Numbered from the stretch's first letter, positions 1 through 10,500 are shown. The stretch: 33,469 nt of DNA from Fidelibacterota bacterium (GCA_011046365.1 DSAS01000074.1:1-33469); one strand, 5' to 3'. Notes: generated by a model not told the origin, from the letters alone. Made by a program: numbers and translations.

Positions 1-984
1 GGTTTGATAGTCCTCCTTTGCAAACTGTTCCGGGAAGAAATCGAAATCGCTCTTCCCGATAGCCTCCTGCGGGTCATTTATGCCGAATACTTCAGTTGCC
101 AGCGATTTGCTGATGCGATAAAACCGGCTGTTCAAATCTTTGAAGTAAATATATTCCGGGAAATAGTTCAGCATGGCATCAATCAGGGTTTTTTCAAACT
201 CCAGCGCTTTTTCGGCTTTACGTTGCTCGGTAATATCCCGGAAAATCAGCACCACCCCGGAAATGTTGCCCTGGTCGTCTTTAATCGGCGCCCCGCTGTC
301 ATCTATGGGGATTCGTTTGCCGGCTTTGGAGATCAGGATCGTATGATTCGCCAGCCCTTGAACCACACCTTTCTGCAGCACCTTTTTTGCCGGGTTTTCA
401 ACGGCTTGACCGGTAAATTCATTGACAATCTGAAACACATTACTCAGTTCCTGCCCCAGGGCTTCATCAAGTTTCCAGCTGGTCAGCTGCTCTGCCACCT
501 GATTCATAAAATTGATTCGACAATCAATGTCCGTGGTAATAACGGCGTCGCCGATACTTTTCAGCGTGGTAGTAACCCACGCCTGGTTATTATCCAATTT
601 TTGCTGCATCTTTGCGCGGGAAATCGCCAATTCAAGCGCATATTCCAGTTCCCGCGGCGTAAAGGGTCGTTTTACAAAACTGAACCGGTCTAAAACGGCA
701 TCATTATCCAGAAAGCTGTCTTCAATATTATCAACAACTAGCACAACCGGCACCGCACACCCGGTTTGAATTTCCGCCGATTTTTTTATTTTGCCAGCCT
801 GTTTTGCACTGCCAAGGTTGACCAGAACCAGGTCGGGTTTATGTGCACGAATCTGCGCCGGCAAGCCGGCTGCAGTGAAATCGAGCGTTTTAAGCGTGTA
901 TCCGGCAGCCTTTGTTACTTTAGTAATCTCGGCACCGCTTTTATCCGCATCGTTGATCAGGATTAACTTCTGTTTGACCATCAT
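1..984 (-). CDS. Receiver-like domain + PAS/PAC sensor protein (3' end outside window)
   Basis: The minus frame is open from ATGATG at 984/981 to position 1, with AGGAGG (cctcct 988-993) upstream. My translation starts MMVKQKLILINDADKSG..., contains HKPDLVLVNLGSA...FSFVKRPFTPREL (receiver-like), then WVTTTLKSIGDAVITTDIDCRINFMN...GAPIKDDQGNISGVVLIFRDITEQRKAEKALE (PAS/PAC). The ORF track lists only antisense ORFs here. Confidence 0.85.
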   Translation of the reverse strand, partial: MMVKQKLILINDADKSGAEITKVTKAAGYTLKTLDFTAAGLPAQIRAHKPDLVLVNLGSAKQAGKIKKSAEIQTGCAVPVVLVVDNIEDSFLDNDAVLDRFSFVKRPFTPRELEYALELAISRAKMQQKLDNNQAWVTTTLKSIGDAVITTDIDCRINFMNQVAEQLTSWKLDEALGQELSNVFQIVNEFTGQAVENPAKKVLQKGVVQGLANHTILISKAGKRIPIDDSGAPIKDDQGNISGVVLIFRDITEQRKAEKALEFEKTLIDAMLNYFPEYIYFKDLNSRFYRISKSLATEVFGINDPQEAIGKSDFDFFPEQFAKEDYQT

Positions 985-1224
985 CTTCCTCCTAAGCCCA
1001 CCAAAATAGTCTTAGTACATTTTGATATTTTAACATACTGTATTTTAATAAAAATTATCGAAATAAGGTATAATTCTTTTAAATGAAAACGGAGGGGTTT
1101 GCCGCCATTTTTCCTGATTGTGACAATGAGGACTAATCACTTTTTATTGAGCAACCCGGTGGCGGGGTCTGGAGGAACTCTTTCCCGAAGATTATCACTC
1201 ACACCGTCATGAAAAATTATCTCA

Positions 1225-1689
1225 TCAGTGGATGTGTCCGTGGTCCAGTTCTTCCGGGCTGGCTTTGCGGATATCAACAATTTCGGTCTCAAAATGCAGA
1301 ACCTCTCCGGCAAGCGGGTGATTCATATCAATCACGACTTCTGTATCGTTAAATGACTTCACTTTGACATCAAATTGCTGACCCTGTTTATTTTGACCGG
1401 TCAAAAACATGCCTTTTTCCAATTCCAGATTCGGGGGCAACTGATCCCGGTTGACTGTCTGAATCAACTGATCATTGACCAAGCCATATCCATCTTGCGG
1501 TTGGACTGTCACCTTTTTACGATCGCCGGTTTTTAAGCCGAACAATTCCTTTTCCAGCCCCGGAACAATCATCCCGTGACCGCAAATAAACTGGAGCGGT
1601 TCCCGGTCAGCCGACGAACCAAGCACACTGCCATTGTCCAGTGCTAATGTATAATGCATCGAAACGACCATATCTTTTGCCACCTGCAT
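1225..1689 (-). CDS. FKBP-type peptidyl-prolyl cis-trans isomerase, SlyD-like
   Basis: MQVAKDMVVSMHYTLALDNGSVLGSS...LQFICGHGMIVPGLEKELFGLKTGDRKKVTVQPQDGYG...; short His-rich tail (DHGHIH). ATG at 1689 is preceded by GAGGAG, so it is preferred over the TTG at 1713. Confidence 0.9.
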   Translation of the reverse strand: MQVAKDMVVSMHYTLALDNGSVLGSSADREPLQFICGHGMIVPGLEKELFGLKTGDRKKVTVQPQDGYGLVNDQLIQTVNRDQLPPNLELEKGMFLTGQNKQGQQFDVKVKSFNDTEVVIDMNHPLAGEVLHFETEIVDIRKASPEELDHGHIH

Positions 1690-1866
1690 TAAATTCTCCT
1701 CTGATTTTGCCAAACATGATCACAACCAAAAGAGTCTTTAAAGAGGTGAATCACCATATTTAGCGTTTGATTAAACTATTCCAAACAACGTCTGGAATAT
1801 AGGATTTATAACATCCCAAACCAAACAGTTATTCGGCACGAATTTGGAAATCAAAATTAGAAAAGA

Positions 1867-2712
1867 TTATACCGGGTTGAATATAATTTGAAGATTAAGC
1901 GGCTCGATATTGCAGTGCAGCTCCTCGATTGCACAATATTTGAAAAAATAGTCCGCATATTGCGCTCTGAAATCGGCGAGCCGGTTTAAATGCAGCACCG
2001 GCTTCTTGATCGGATTCAGGGATTCAAATACACTGCGGATATCCGCCTCGCTCAAACCGACCAGATGCAGGATGTCGCAATCCAGCTCGTTGAACTTTTC
2101 AAATTCCGCCACCGTATTGATCTCGACCTCGATTTTAAGACTTCGCCGCGTATCTCCCAGTTCACGAACAATCTGCTCCATCGTCTTCTCGGTACCACCG
2201 CTGTAACGCAGGTGATTTTGGGTAATGTAAATGGAATCCGTGAGACCGCGCCGTTTCCAGATACCGCCGCCGATTTGGAAGGCGATTTCATCCAGCAGCT
2301 CAAAGATCGGATTGACTGAAATTCCCTGGACAAGGGTTTTTCCATGTTGATCTAACACCGTTGCGGCTTGCTTGGTAGCCGTTGCCAGTCCGGACATGCG
2401 TCCGACTATCCAGTGAATCAGGCGCCGGTTTTTTAAAATATCGGCGCCATTGCCGTTGAATCCAAACAGCACCTCCCCATCATGGATCGGATCGCCATCG
2501 CGAGCCTGCCAGTCAAGTGTCAACTGCTTTCCGCTCTCTTCAAAGAGAAGTTCCAGCACTTCCCGACTGACGAAGATTCCATTGGAGCGGGCAATTACCG
2601 AACCGGACGAATGCAGAGCATAGGGCGTGATCAATTCGGTACATAAATCACCCTGACCCAGCTCAATACTCTGCATCCAGTTCAATAAGGTTCGGATTTG
2701 AGAAATATCCAC
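1867..2712 (-). CDS. Divergent nicotinate-nucleotide pyrophosphorylase (NadC)-like protein
   Basis: IELGQGDLCTELI, RRLIHWIVGRMSGLATATKQAATVL, GGGIWKRRGLTDSIYITQNHL and IEVEINTVAEFEKF match the NadC fold pattern with altered catalytic motifs. The ORF extends to ATG 2778 but then overlaps the upstream gene; GTG at 2712 is a plausible start. Confidence 0.7.
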   Translation of the reverse strand: MDISQIRTLLNWMQSIELGQGDLCTELITPYALHSSGSVIARSNGIFVSREVLELLFEESGKQLTLDWQARDGDPIHDGEVLFGFNGNGADILKNRRLIHWIVGRMSGLATATKQAATVLDQHGKTLVQGISVNPIFELLDEIAFQIGGGIWKRRGLTDSIYITQNHLRYSGGTEKTMEQIVRELGDTRRSLKIEVEINTVAEFEKFNELDCDILHLVGLSEADIRSVFESLNPIKKPVLHLNRLADFRAQYADYFFKYCAIEELHCNIEPLNLQIIFNPV

Positions 2713-2735
2713 AGTCGTACCGTTTGATCCGGGCT

Positions 2736-3212
2736 TTACTGTCCCGGCGGCATACAGTGACCATCCATCATACCGCATCCGGCGCCCCGTTTTCCGGGAC
2801 GATTTCCCGTTTCACCGGTCCGGCATTGTTTAAGCCAGATCGCTTTTTGCTCGTCGGTCAGAATATTGGCAACCTCTATCCGATGTTTGATCCGTTTTTC
2901 GTACTGCTTCGATTTCAAATCATTCACTTTCTTAATCGCCGCATCCATTTTTTTGGAAATGTCACCGGTGCGAACCAGCTCTTCCAGCTCCAGCTTCGCC
3001 AGTCTGATATCCGCCTGCAGCGGAATCATCTCTTTCTGATGCGCCAGGCGCAGAGCGTCAATCTTCTGCTGCTGTTCTGCGGTCAGATTCAGTTCGGCAC
3101 AGCTTTCCTTGCGCATTCCCGGCGCCGGTTTTTCTCCCATCATTTTCCGGGGACCGCCCAGCACCAGGGCTGGAATCGCAAACAAGATTACCAAGGCACT
3201 TAACTTTTTCAT
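2736..3212 (-). CDS. Spy/CpxP-like periplasmic protein (LTxxQ-type) with Cys/Met/His-rich C-terminus
   Basis: Signal peptide MKKLSALVILFAIPALVLGG; LNLTAEQQQKIDALRLAHQ and ILTDEQKAIW motifs; C-terminus GAGCGMMDGHCMPPGQ. Confidence 0.75.
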   Translation of the reverse strand: MKKLSALVILFAIPALVLGGPRKMMGEKPAPGMRKESCAELNLTAEQQQKIDALRLAHQKEMIPLQADIRLAKLELEELVRTGDISKKMDAAIKKVNDLKSKQYEKRIKHRIEVANILTDEQKAIWLKQCRTGETGNRPGKRGAGCGMMDGHCMPPGQ

Positions 3213-3721
3213 GGTTCTTTCCTTTCCTTTGGTTTATAGCCCTTATGATGACTATGTGGTTGGTAGATTGATCGCATCAACCGGTTACGAAAGCGGTTGT
3301 CGAATACAATAAACTTCAACTGTTGTTCTGCCGTAAGAACATCCCCAATTTCAACAACAAAAGCCTGTTTATGCGCGATGATTTCCCGCTCCAAATCAGC
3401 CAGTTCCTGAGTATATTTTTTTACATCCTCGTCTGTTACCGAATAGTTTTCATCGCATGTCAATTCATAAATCTTTTTCATGATACTTCGCTGTTTATCC
3501 TGATTGGCGTGGACAAAATCTTCAAATTCCTTTAAACGCGGAAAAAACATTCCGGACTGCTCTGGATTGAGATTTAAAAATTCCGTCATTTTCCAGATTC
3601 GTAACGCTTCCATCTGTTCCCGCCGATCGGGATCCAATGGTTTGATCATGTCATCCTGAGCAGTCGCAGTTGCGCCCAGAATTAATAAATACCCAACAAT
3701 AATTAAAAACCACCTGTTCAT
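3209..3721 (-). CDS. Spy/CpxP-like periplasmic protein
   Basis: N-terminal signal MNRWFLIIVGYLLILGATATAQ; LNLNPEQSGMFFPRLKEFE and VLTAEQQLKFIVFDNRFRNRL; overlaps the next gene by 4 nt. Confidence 0.65.
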   Translation of the reverse strand: MNRWFLIIVGYLLILGATATAQDDMIKPLDPDRREQMEALRIWKMTEFLNLNPEQSGMFFPRLKEFEDFVHANQDKQRSIMKKIYELTCDENYSVTDEDVKKYTQELADLEREIIAHKQAFVVEIGDVLTAEQQLKFIVFDNRFRNRLMRSIYQPHSHHKGYKPKERKEP

Positions 3722-3732
3722 TCCTCCTCCCG

Positions 3733-4326
3733 CTATAAAATTTCCCGTTTCATTTGATAGACCAGTTGTCGAAACTCGGCATCGTCCAGGCTGGCAGTTG
3801 CTATTACACAGCGTTCAACCTCCGGATATAACGGTTCTTTCTCCACAATCTGGTAAATGGCGTTTTTTACTATATCTTCGGTGGATAAATCTGTATCGGC
3901 AGGATCGTCCGCCGGCACAAATTCACCAAAGTAGCCGACGCTGCTGAAATTTACATAAATATGTTCCTGGTTAAACTGCTCAAACCACTGGTTATCGCCC
4001 GACTTGAAAAGGCTGACGGCGGTTATTATCAGAAACGCCGAAAGCGAAGCGAAAGCCGGAATCGCCCAGAGCGCCCTGCGCTGATTTTTACGCCGCTTTA
4101 CCAAACGATTATTCAGTGCTATGACCAGCTCCGCCCCGTAGGATGCCGGTGGTTCAATCTCCGGCTCCTGTTGCATGGTATCAATGATGGCTGCCAGAGC
4201 GGAGTGATATTGGCGACAAACCTGGCAATGCTGTAAATGGGTTGTCATCCGGCGCCGTTCGTCATCTGACAAATCGCCCGAAACATATAAAGGAATTCTA
4301 TTTTCAAATTCTTTACACGGTTTCAT
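3733..4326 (-). CDS. Anti-sigma factor with N-terminal zinc-finger (ZAS-like) and one TM segment
   Basis: MKPCKEFENRIPLYVSGDLSDDERRRMTTHLQHCQVCRQYHSAL (HxxxCxxC); TM segment ALWAIPAFASLSAFLIITAVSLF; overlaps the ECF sigma gene. Confidence 0.85.
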   Translation of the reverse strand: MKPCKEFENRIPLYVSGDLSDDERRRMTTHLQHCQVCRQYHSALAAIIDTMQQEPEIEPPASYGAELVIALNNRLVKRRKNQRRALWAIPAFASLSAFLIITAVSLFKSGDNQWFEQFNQEHIYVNFSSVGYFGEFVPADDPADTDLSTEDIVKNAIYQIVEKEPLYPEVERCVIATASLDDAEFRQLVYQMKREIL

Positions 4327-4843
4327 AGCTGACTCCCATCGCTTCGAACTTTTTGCGCATATTTTTCAATGCGTGAATATAGTTCACTTTAGCGGCATTT
4401 TCGGTAATATCCATGATTCGCCCGATATCCCTGAATGCCAGACCCTGATAGGTCCGCAGGATGATCACCATCTGCTGTTTTGAAGGCAGTTGCGCCAACA
4501 CTTTTTTCAGTGCTTCATTTTTAAAATCGGCGATGTCCGGATTGCCCGTTTCGGCAGCAAGCTCTACTTTTTCAAAACCGATGGTTTGGCGGGCTTTGCG
4601 GCGGCGTAAAAAATTCAGTCCGGTATTGACGGCAATCCGGTAGATCCAGGTATAGGCGGAAGAATCGTGGCGAAATTTTGATAAGTTTTTATACACTTTA
4701 ATAAAAGTCTCCTGGGTCAGATCATCGGCTTCATCGTGAGACGATACCATGCGGCGGAAAAGCGCATAGATTTTTTCCTGATTTTCAAGCACCAGGCGGT
4801 TAAAAGATTCTGCATCTGTTTGTCTCACTGTTTCTTTTTGCAA
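4313..4843 (-). CDS. RNA polymerase sigma factor, ECF family
   Basis: SSHDEADDLTQETFIKVYKNLSKFRHDSSAYTWIYRIAVNTGLNFLRRRK (region 2) and LPSKQQMVIILRTYQGLAFRDIGRIMDITENAAKVNYIHALKNMRKKF (region 4). Start appears to be TTG. Confidence 0.93.
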   Translation of the reverse strand: MQKETVRQTDAESFNRLVLENQEKIYALFRRMVSSHDEADDLTQETFIKVYKNLSKFRHDSSAYTWIYRIAVNTGLNFLRRRKARQTIGFEKVELAAETGNPDIADFKNEALKKVLAQLPSKQQMVIILRTYQGLAFRDIGRIMDITENAAKVNYIHALKNMRKKFEAMGVSYETV

Positions 4844-4865
4844 CGTTTTCCTTTTTCACTCTTTT

Positions 4866-4894
4866 TTGACAAGCGGATTCCTGAAAGGTTAAAT
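4866..4894 (+). promoter_or_regulatory. Putative sigma70-type promoter upstream of the DUF362 gene
   Basis: TTGACA (4866-4871), 17-nt spacer, TTAAAT (4889-4894). Confidence 0.45.
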
Positions 4895-5080
4895 TTTTTT
4901 ATCTGCATTATGATATGATCACCATTGAATCTAAATGTTTCAAAAAAATTAAAATAATTCAACAGAAATATCTACTCTCTGTACCTTTAATTAAATCTTG
5001 CCCTCTAAGCGACTACTGGAATAGACAGAAATGGAGATAAGCCTTTTTAAACACAGCCCGACAAAAGTGAGGTGAACGCA

Positions 5081-6097
5081 ATGAAATACCGCGCCGCTAT
5101 TCATCATTTTAATGCAACAAACTTAAAAGCCAAAATCCGCACGAGCCTGGAGTTTGTTGACTGGAAGAACAAAATCTATCCCGACAGCAATGTCTGGATC
5201 AAACCGAATCTGACCTTTCCGGAGTACCGACCGGGCGTGACGACCTCCCCCCACTTTATGGCGGCTCTCCTAGATGTACTCAGAGAGCGCACCAAACACC
5301 TGACAGTTTTCGAGTCTGACGGTGGTAACAACTCCTACCCGATTGAACGGGCGTTTGCGGCTCACAATCTTTATGAGATCTGCGAGAGCCGGGCTGTCCG
5401 CCTGCTAAATCTGTCCCGTGCGGAAACAGAAGTCATCAAAGTTCCCGGCGGCTGGCGCTCCTATCGTTTGGCATTAAACAGAGAGATGCTGGAAACCGCC
5501 GATATGACTATCAGCGTACCTGTCCCGAAAATGCATTTCGTGACCCGCTTCACCGGCGCCATTAAGAATCACTGGGGCACGGTACCGGACTCCATGCGCC
5601 TGAAAAACCACTTTTTCTTCAAGTATGCCATTAATGAAATCGTCCGGCGTCTGAAGTCCCAAATTACCGTCGTTGACGGCGAATATTTCCTGAATAATAA
5701 CGGTCCGGTGGTCGGCGACCCCGTGAAGATGGACCTTGTCATGGCGGCTGACAATCCACTGACCGCCGACATGATCCTAATGGATCTGATGGGTGTCGAA
5801 TCGGAAAAAATCGGTTATATCCGTCGAGCCTGGCAGCAGAACACCGGTCCACAATCACTCGCTGAAATCGAGCTGAATACCGACCTGGACGATTTCCGAA
5901 CCTTTGAATTCAGTTACCAGCGCGATCCGGTGGATTACCTCGCCTGGCTGGGATTTCACAACTACCTGATCACCTGGCTGGTCTATCTGTCACCTCTGAA
6001 CACTTTCGCCCACTGGTGGATCCGGATGCTGCGGGGCGGTTCCCGGCAGGTGGAAGACTATTACGACAGTTTCATCAAGGACAACGAACCGGGCTGA
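5081..6097 (+). CDS. DUF362 domain-containing protein
   Basis: KIYPDSNVWIKPNLTFPEYRPGVTTSPHFMAALLDVLRER...VFESDGGNNSY...PVPKMHFVTRFTGAIKNHWGTVPDSMR...DLVMAADNPLTADMILMDLMGV is DUF362-like. ATG 5081 preceded by GTGAGG. Ends in TGA. Confidence 0.8.
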   Translation: MKYRAAIHHFNATNLKAKIRTSLEFVDWKNKIYPDSNVWIKPNLTFPEYRPGVTTSPHFMAALLDVLRERTKHLTVFESDGGNNSYPIERAFAAHNLYEICESRAVRLLNLSRAETEVIKVPGGWRSYRLALNREMLETADMTISVPVPKMHFVTRFTGAIKNHWGTVPDSMRLKNHFFFKYAINEIVRRLKSQITVVDGEYFLNNNGPVVGDPVKMDLVMAADNPLTADMILMDLMGVESEKIGYIRRAWQQNTGPQSLAEIELNTDLDDFRTFEFSYQRDPVDYLAWLGFHNYLITWLVYLSPLNTFAHWWIRMLRGGSRQVEDYYDSFIKDNEPG

Positions 6098-6219
6098 TTC
6101 CTCATTTTCTAATGACAAAAGATAAAACCGAGCAGTGACCACGGGTGCGGCATTTTCTTTTCTCTTGAATTACCGTTTGCTGAGGAATATATTTCACAAA
6201 ACCGAATTTGTGAGGGATT

Positions 6220-7551
6220 ATGATCAAAAGAGTATTCAGATGGTATATTTCCAAGTCACTGCTGGCACGCCTTCTGGCTGGCTTTGGGATCGGATCGGCG
6301 GTTGGCATTGCGCTGTGGTTTATATCGGTACAGAGCGGTAATCCGGTCGCCGAGTCAGCGGCTCCCTATATTTCGCCATTCGGAACAATTCTGATCAGTA
6401 TGCTGAAAATGATCGTCATCCCGGTCATCTTCTTCTCGCTGATCACAGGTGCAGCTTCACTGCCGATCAAGCGTTTTGGTAAAATCGGGATGAAAGTCAT
6501 CGGCTGGTATCTGCTCTGTTCGCTGCTGGCGGCGATTCTGGGTACGCTGCTGGCGTTGCTGATCAATCCCGGCAGCCAGAGCAATCTGGCGGGCTGGCAA
6601 AAAATTATCGCCGTCCTGGGAAACCAGACGGAAAAGGTTGCCGACACCGCTGCGGAACAGGGCGGTTTTGGATTCATTCTGTTGAATTTATTTCAGAACC
6701 CTTTTGAGGCGCTGGCGAATAATAACTTTCTGGCAATTATCACCTTCTCCATTCTGCTCGGCATCGCAATACGGATTATTCTTGAGTCCCGTGATCATCC
6801 GGAAGAGCACGCCCTTAATCTGCTTGTCCGGCTGACGGAAGCCGCCCGGGACGCCATTTTCAAAATCGTGGAGTGGATTCTGGAATATTCGCCCATCGGT
6901 GTCCTGGCGCTCTCGATCACCAATTTCGGACTTTACGGTCCCAATATCGCCGGTCCCTATGTCAGTGTCACTCTCGGCGTAGTTGCCGGTATTCTGACCA
7001 TGATGTTTATTATTTACCCGATCCTGCTGTTTCTCATCAGCCGGCAGAACCCCTATCGGATTTTAAAAAATATGGACGAAGCCATCATCACCGCCTTTAT
7101 CACCCGCAGCAGCGCAGCAACCCTACCGGTCTCGCTGCACACGGTTCAGGAAAAGCTGCATGTCCGCAGTGAGCTGGCTGCTTTTTCCCTGCCACTGGGC
7201 GCCACCATCAATATGGACGGTGTCTGTGTTCACCTGCCGATGTTTGCCGTACTGGCAGCTAATATGTTCGGCATACAGCTGACGGTGAGCAGTCTGTTTA
7301 TACTGGTAATGACGACGGTACTGGCGTCCATCGGCGCCGGCGGTGTGCCCGGCGGGAGTATTATGCTGCTGTTTATTATTCTCCAAACTATGGGGCTGGA
7401 CAGCTCCCAGACTGCGATCATCGTGGCTTTGGCAATGGGCATTAACCCGATTCTCGACATGTTTGAAACCGCCAATAATGTAACCGGCGATATGGTCTGT
7501 ACCTATACCGTCGCCCAGCATGAAAAGTTGATCAACGATTCTACTGTTTAA
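6220..7551 (+). CDS. Dicarboxylate/amino acid:cation symporter (DAACS family)
   Basis: ISPFGTILISMLKMIVIPVIFFSLITGAASL, ITRSSAATLPVSLHTVQEKLHV, LPLGATINMDGV, ASIGAGGVPGGSIMLL and NPILDMFETANNVTGD are DAACS signatures. Confidence 0.95.
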   Translation: MIKRVFRWYISKSLLARLLAGFGIGSAVGIALWFISVQSGNPVAESAAPYISPFGTILISMLKMIVIPVIFFSLITGAASLPIKRFGKIGMKVIGWYLLCSLLAAILGTLLALLINPGSQSNLAGWQKIIAVLGNQTEKVADTAAEQGGFGFILLNLFQNPFEALANNNFLAIITFSILLGIAIRIILESRDHPEEHALNLLVRLTEAARDAIFKIVEWILEYSPIGVLALSITNFGLYGPNIAGPYVSVTLGVVAGILTMMFIIYPILLFLISRQNPYRILKNMDEAIITAFITRSSAATLPVSLHTVQEKLHVRSELAAFSLPLGATINMDGVCVHLPMFAVLAANMFGIQLTVSSLFILVMTTVLASIGAGGVPGGSIMLLFIILQTMGLDSSQTAIIVALAMGINPILDMFETANNVTGDMVCTYTVAQHEKLINDSTV

Positions 7552-10500
7552 TATATTCTAAAAGGTGTAGCCGGGTCCTCTTGATAATCTCGGCTGTAAT
7601 ATCCTGTTCGTGCAGCGTACCGTTACGGATAAAGTAGAGCCCGGTTTTAATCACATTCAATTTGGTATTCTGCTGCAGCATCAGGGCATAGAGATTCAGC
7701 TGGGCGTTGTACTTTGTCAGTGCTGCCTCATCGGGACGCTGACCGATATGGTCGGATTTAAAGTCTATGATTATGTATTTTCCGGTGTCCATTTTCAACA
7801 GCAGGTCAATTTTCCCCTCGATCAGCGTACCGCCAATCCAGGCATAAATATCCACTTCGCGGGAGATGTTCTCAGCTTTCCGAATATACTTCAGCAAAGG
7901 GTTTTCCGATTTAGTCAACCGTCCGCCCCAATCTTCAAACAGCGCCATTAATTTTTGAAATTCCGACGGAGACAGGGTGTAGGACTGCAGCAACTGTCCG
8001 GTAAAACGGGTCAGTTCGCTGACATCTGCAAAATCCCACCAGCTGAACGCCTGATGGATAATCGTGCCGATTTCCAGTGCCGACAGCGTTTCCGCCGATT
8101 CGAGCAGGTCTCTGGCGGCAAATTTTTTAAAAAGCGGTTCCTTCTCCGCCTGCGTGCCGAGCCAGCCTGCGAAGGCTGTCGGAGTCACCTTTTTGACTTT
8201 CGGCTGAACCGTCAACGGGGAAATCAACTGCTCCAGCTCGTTTTGTTGATCGCGGGAGAGGGTTCTGACCGGCAGCGGCGTTGCGGCTTGAAAATCCGCC
8301 AGCAGCCCGGGGACATCCGCGATGGAGATTTCCCGCAGATTCAGATCGCCGGCGCTGAAGACAGCCTTTATTTTTGACCATTGGGAATCGGCAGCAGCAC
8401 TCTTTTTGTCAATTCCCGACAGCAGCAGGTAGGATTCCGCCCGGGTCGCCGCCACGTATAGAATCCGTTTCTCTTCCGCCCTGTCACGCTCCTTCTCATT
8501 TTGAACCAGATACTGATGGTAATAGCCGTGCCGGTCATCGAACAGGGTTTTCAGATTAAAAGCAATATGGTCGGTGTTATCACTCAGCAAGCGCTGATAA
8601 CCACCCTTATTCGGCGCCGCCAGCTCCGGGACAACCACAACCGGAAAGGCGAGTCCTTTGGCAGCGTGAATGGTCATGATGATAACGCTGTTTTCCAGCT
8701 CCGAGCTGAGATTCGCCTCGCCTTCCCGAATCTGCATGGTCTGGTAGAGCTGCACCCGCCGAATATAATCCACCAGACTAATATCCTGCGTGCCGCTCCA
8801 TACCACTGCCAGGTCAATCAGTTTCAACACATTGGCAATACTCTGTTTCTCCTCCGGGAAAGCCGCCAGAACGGCTAAATAGTCAGTCTCGTCCAGAATC
8901 GCCTGGATCAACTCGGCGGTGGACAACGTCTTCATCTTTTCCCGGAGCCGATCAAGCAGATTCATAAATTCCCGAAAACGCTGAAGCGTGTCCGGGCTGA
9001 TATTTTCCGAAAGGGGCTCTCCCTTCATTACCTTACTGACGCCGTGCATCAGTCCCTTTTCAGTGGCAATTTCCATCAGATTATCATCGCTCATACCAAT
9101 CATAGGCGAGCGCAACAAACCAGCCAGCGCCATCTCATCGTAACCGTTAATCAGCACCCGCAGAAAGTTGGTGACGTCCAGCACTTCCCGCCGCTGATAA
9201 AAACCGACTCCCGAGGCGACATAATAGGGCACGCCTGCCAGATTGAGAATCCGTTCCAGCTGCTCCTGATGCGTCCGGGAACGCATTAAAATCGTAAAAT
9301 CCCGCCATTCCGGCTGACGCATCTGTTCCGTTTTAGCATCCTTAACGATCGCCCGATAGCGCAACTCCTTCATACGGTGCACGATATGGACAAATTCTGC
9401 TTCAGTCTCCGAAAGCGCTGTCAGTGCCAGCTCCGGCTGGGCATCTTTGTTCAAAAGCAGCAGCTCCACCGGCAACCGGTCCAGCGCCAGATTGTCATCG
9501 GATTTCACCGGTTTATCATACCAGGTGTCATATTCGGCAACGCAATCGGTGCGACTCATCAGCTGGTCAAAAAAACGATTGAAAAATTCGTTCAGCGGTT
9601 TCACGCTACGGAAATTTTTATCCAGATACAGGAGCGGCATAGTGCGTTTATACCTGTTAAAAATTTCCACTTCGGCGCCGCGAAAGCGGTAAATAGACTG
9701 CTTTTCATCCCCCACGTAAAAGGTGATCAACGCTGGATTCAGAGCGGAAATGGCAGTCAGAATCCGGTTCTGGATAGGACTGACATCCTGAAACTCATCC
9801 ACCAGCAGGTGTTTGAATTGCCGGGCAACCTGGCTGGCGGCGGTGCTACCGCTTTTGAAAAATCGTTCGGCATAAATTTCCAACCCGTTAAACTCAACGA
9901 CAGCCTGGTCATTCAGAGTCGCCCGATACGTCTCGATCCAGCGCAGTGCCAATTGAGCAAAAGCGATTGTCAAACCGGCATTCCACTGCTCCAATTCCTC
10001 ATCAAAGAGGAAAATCCGCGCTTTGATGCCATCCCAGATATTGCGCAGTTTGAGCTGATACTCCCGCATTGTCTCCAATTCACCACCCCAATTACCCTTT
10101 TGCCCTTTCTTCCGCCGATCGAACAACTGACCGGCAGAACCATTGGCTATTTCCGGCGGAATTTTTCCCGATTGAATTTTTGCAATCATACTGAGCAGCG
10201 CGGTCTTGGCTTGCTGCAAAGCATCGTCAGCTTTCCTCGCATGGTGGTTGCGCATAAACTGATAAACCGGCTCTAATTCAGGCGCATCGAAGGCATTCCG
10301 AAGCAGCTGCAGGGTATGCTTGTGATAGTGCTGCCGGTATTGAGCCAACAGTCGCACTTCAGTCTGTTTGGAAGCCTTGGCGAGCGGGAGATAGAGGTCC
10401 ACCTGCTGCTGCCAGACAATGTCCAGCATTTCCCGAATCTGATACAACTCAAAATACTCAATTAAGCGCAAAATCGGCGATTGAGGGCGATTGAACTCAT

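Noticed and set aside
1010-1224. Possible riboswitch or small ORF in the intergenic region (TATAAT at about 1069-1074 and a 17-codon ORF starting at about 1083)
   Set aside because: Flanking genes are both minus-strand, there is no conserved structure I can identify, and the ORF is too short to support.
9377-10276. 299-aa plus-strand ORF antisense to addA, and similar antisense ORFs (4-693, 8501-8878, 14480-14860, 21137-21772, 24173-24595)
   Set aside because: They mirror well-supported coding genes on the other strand, have low-complexity composition (R/Q/H/F-rich) and show no recognisable family motifs.
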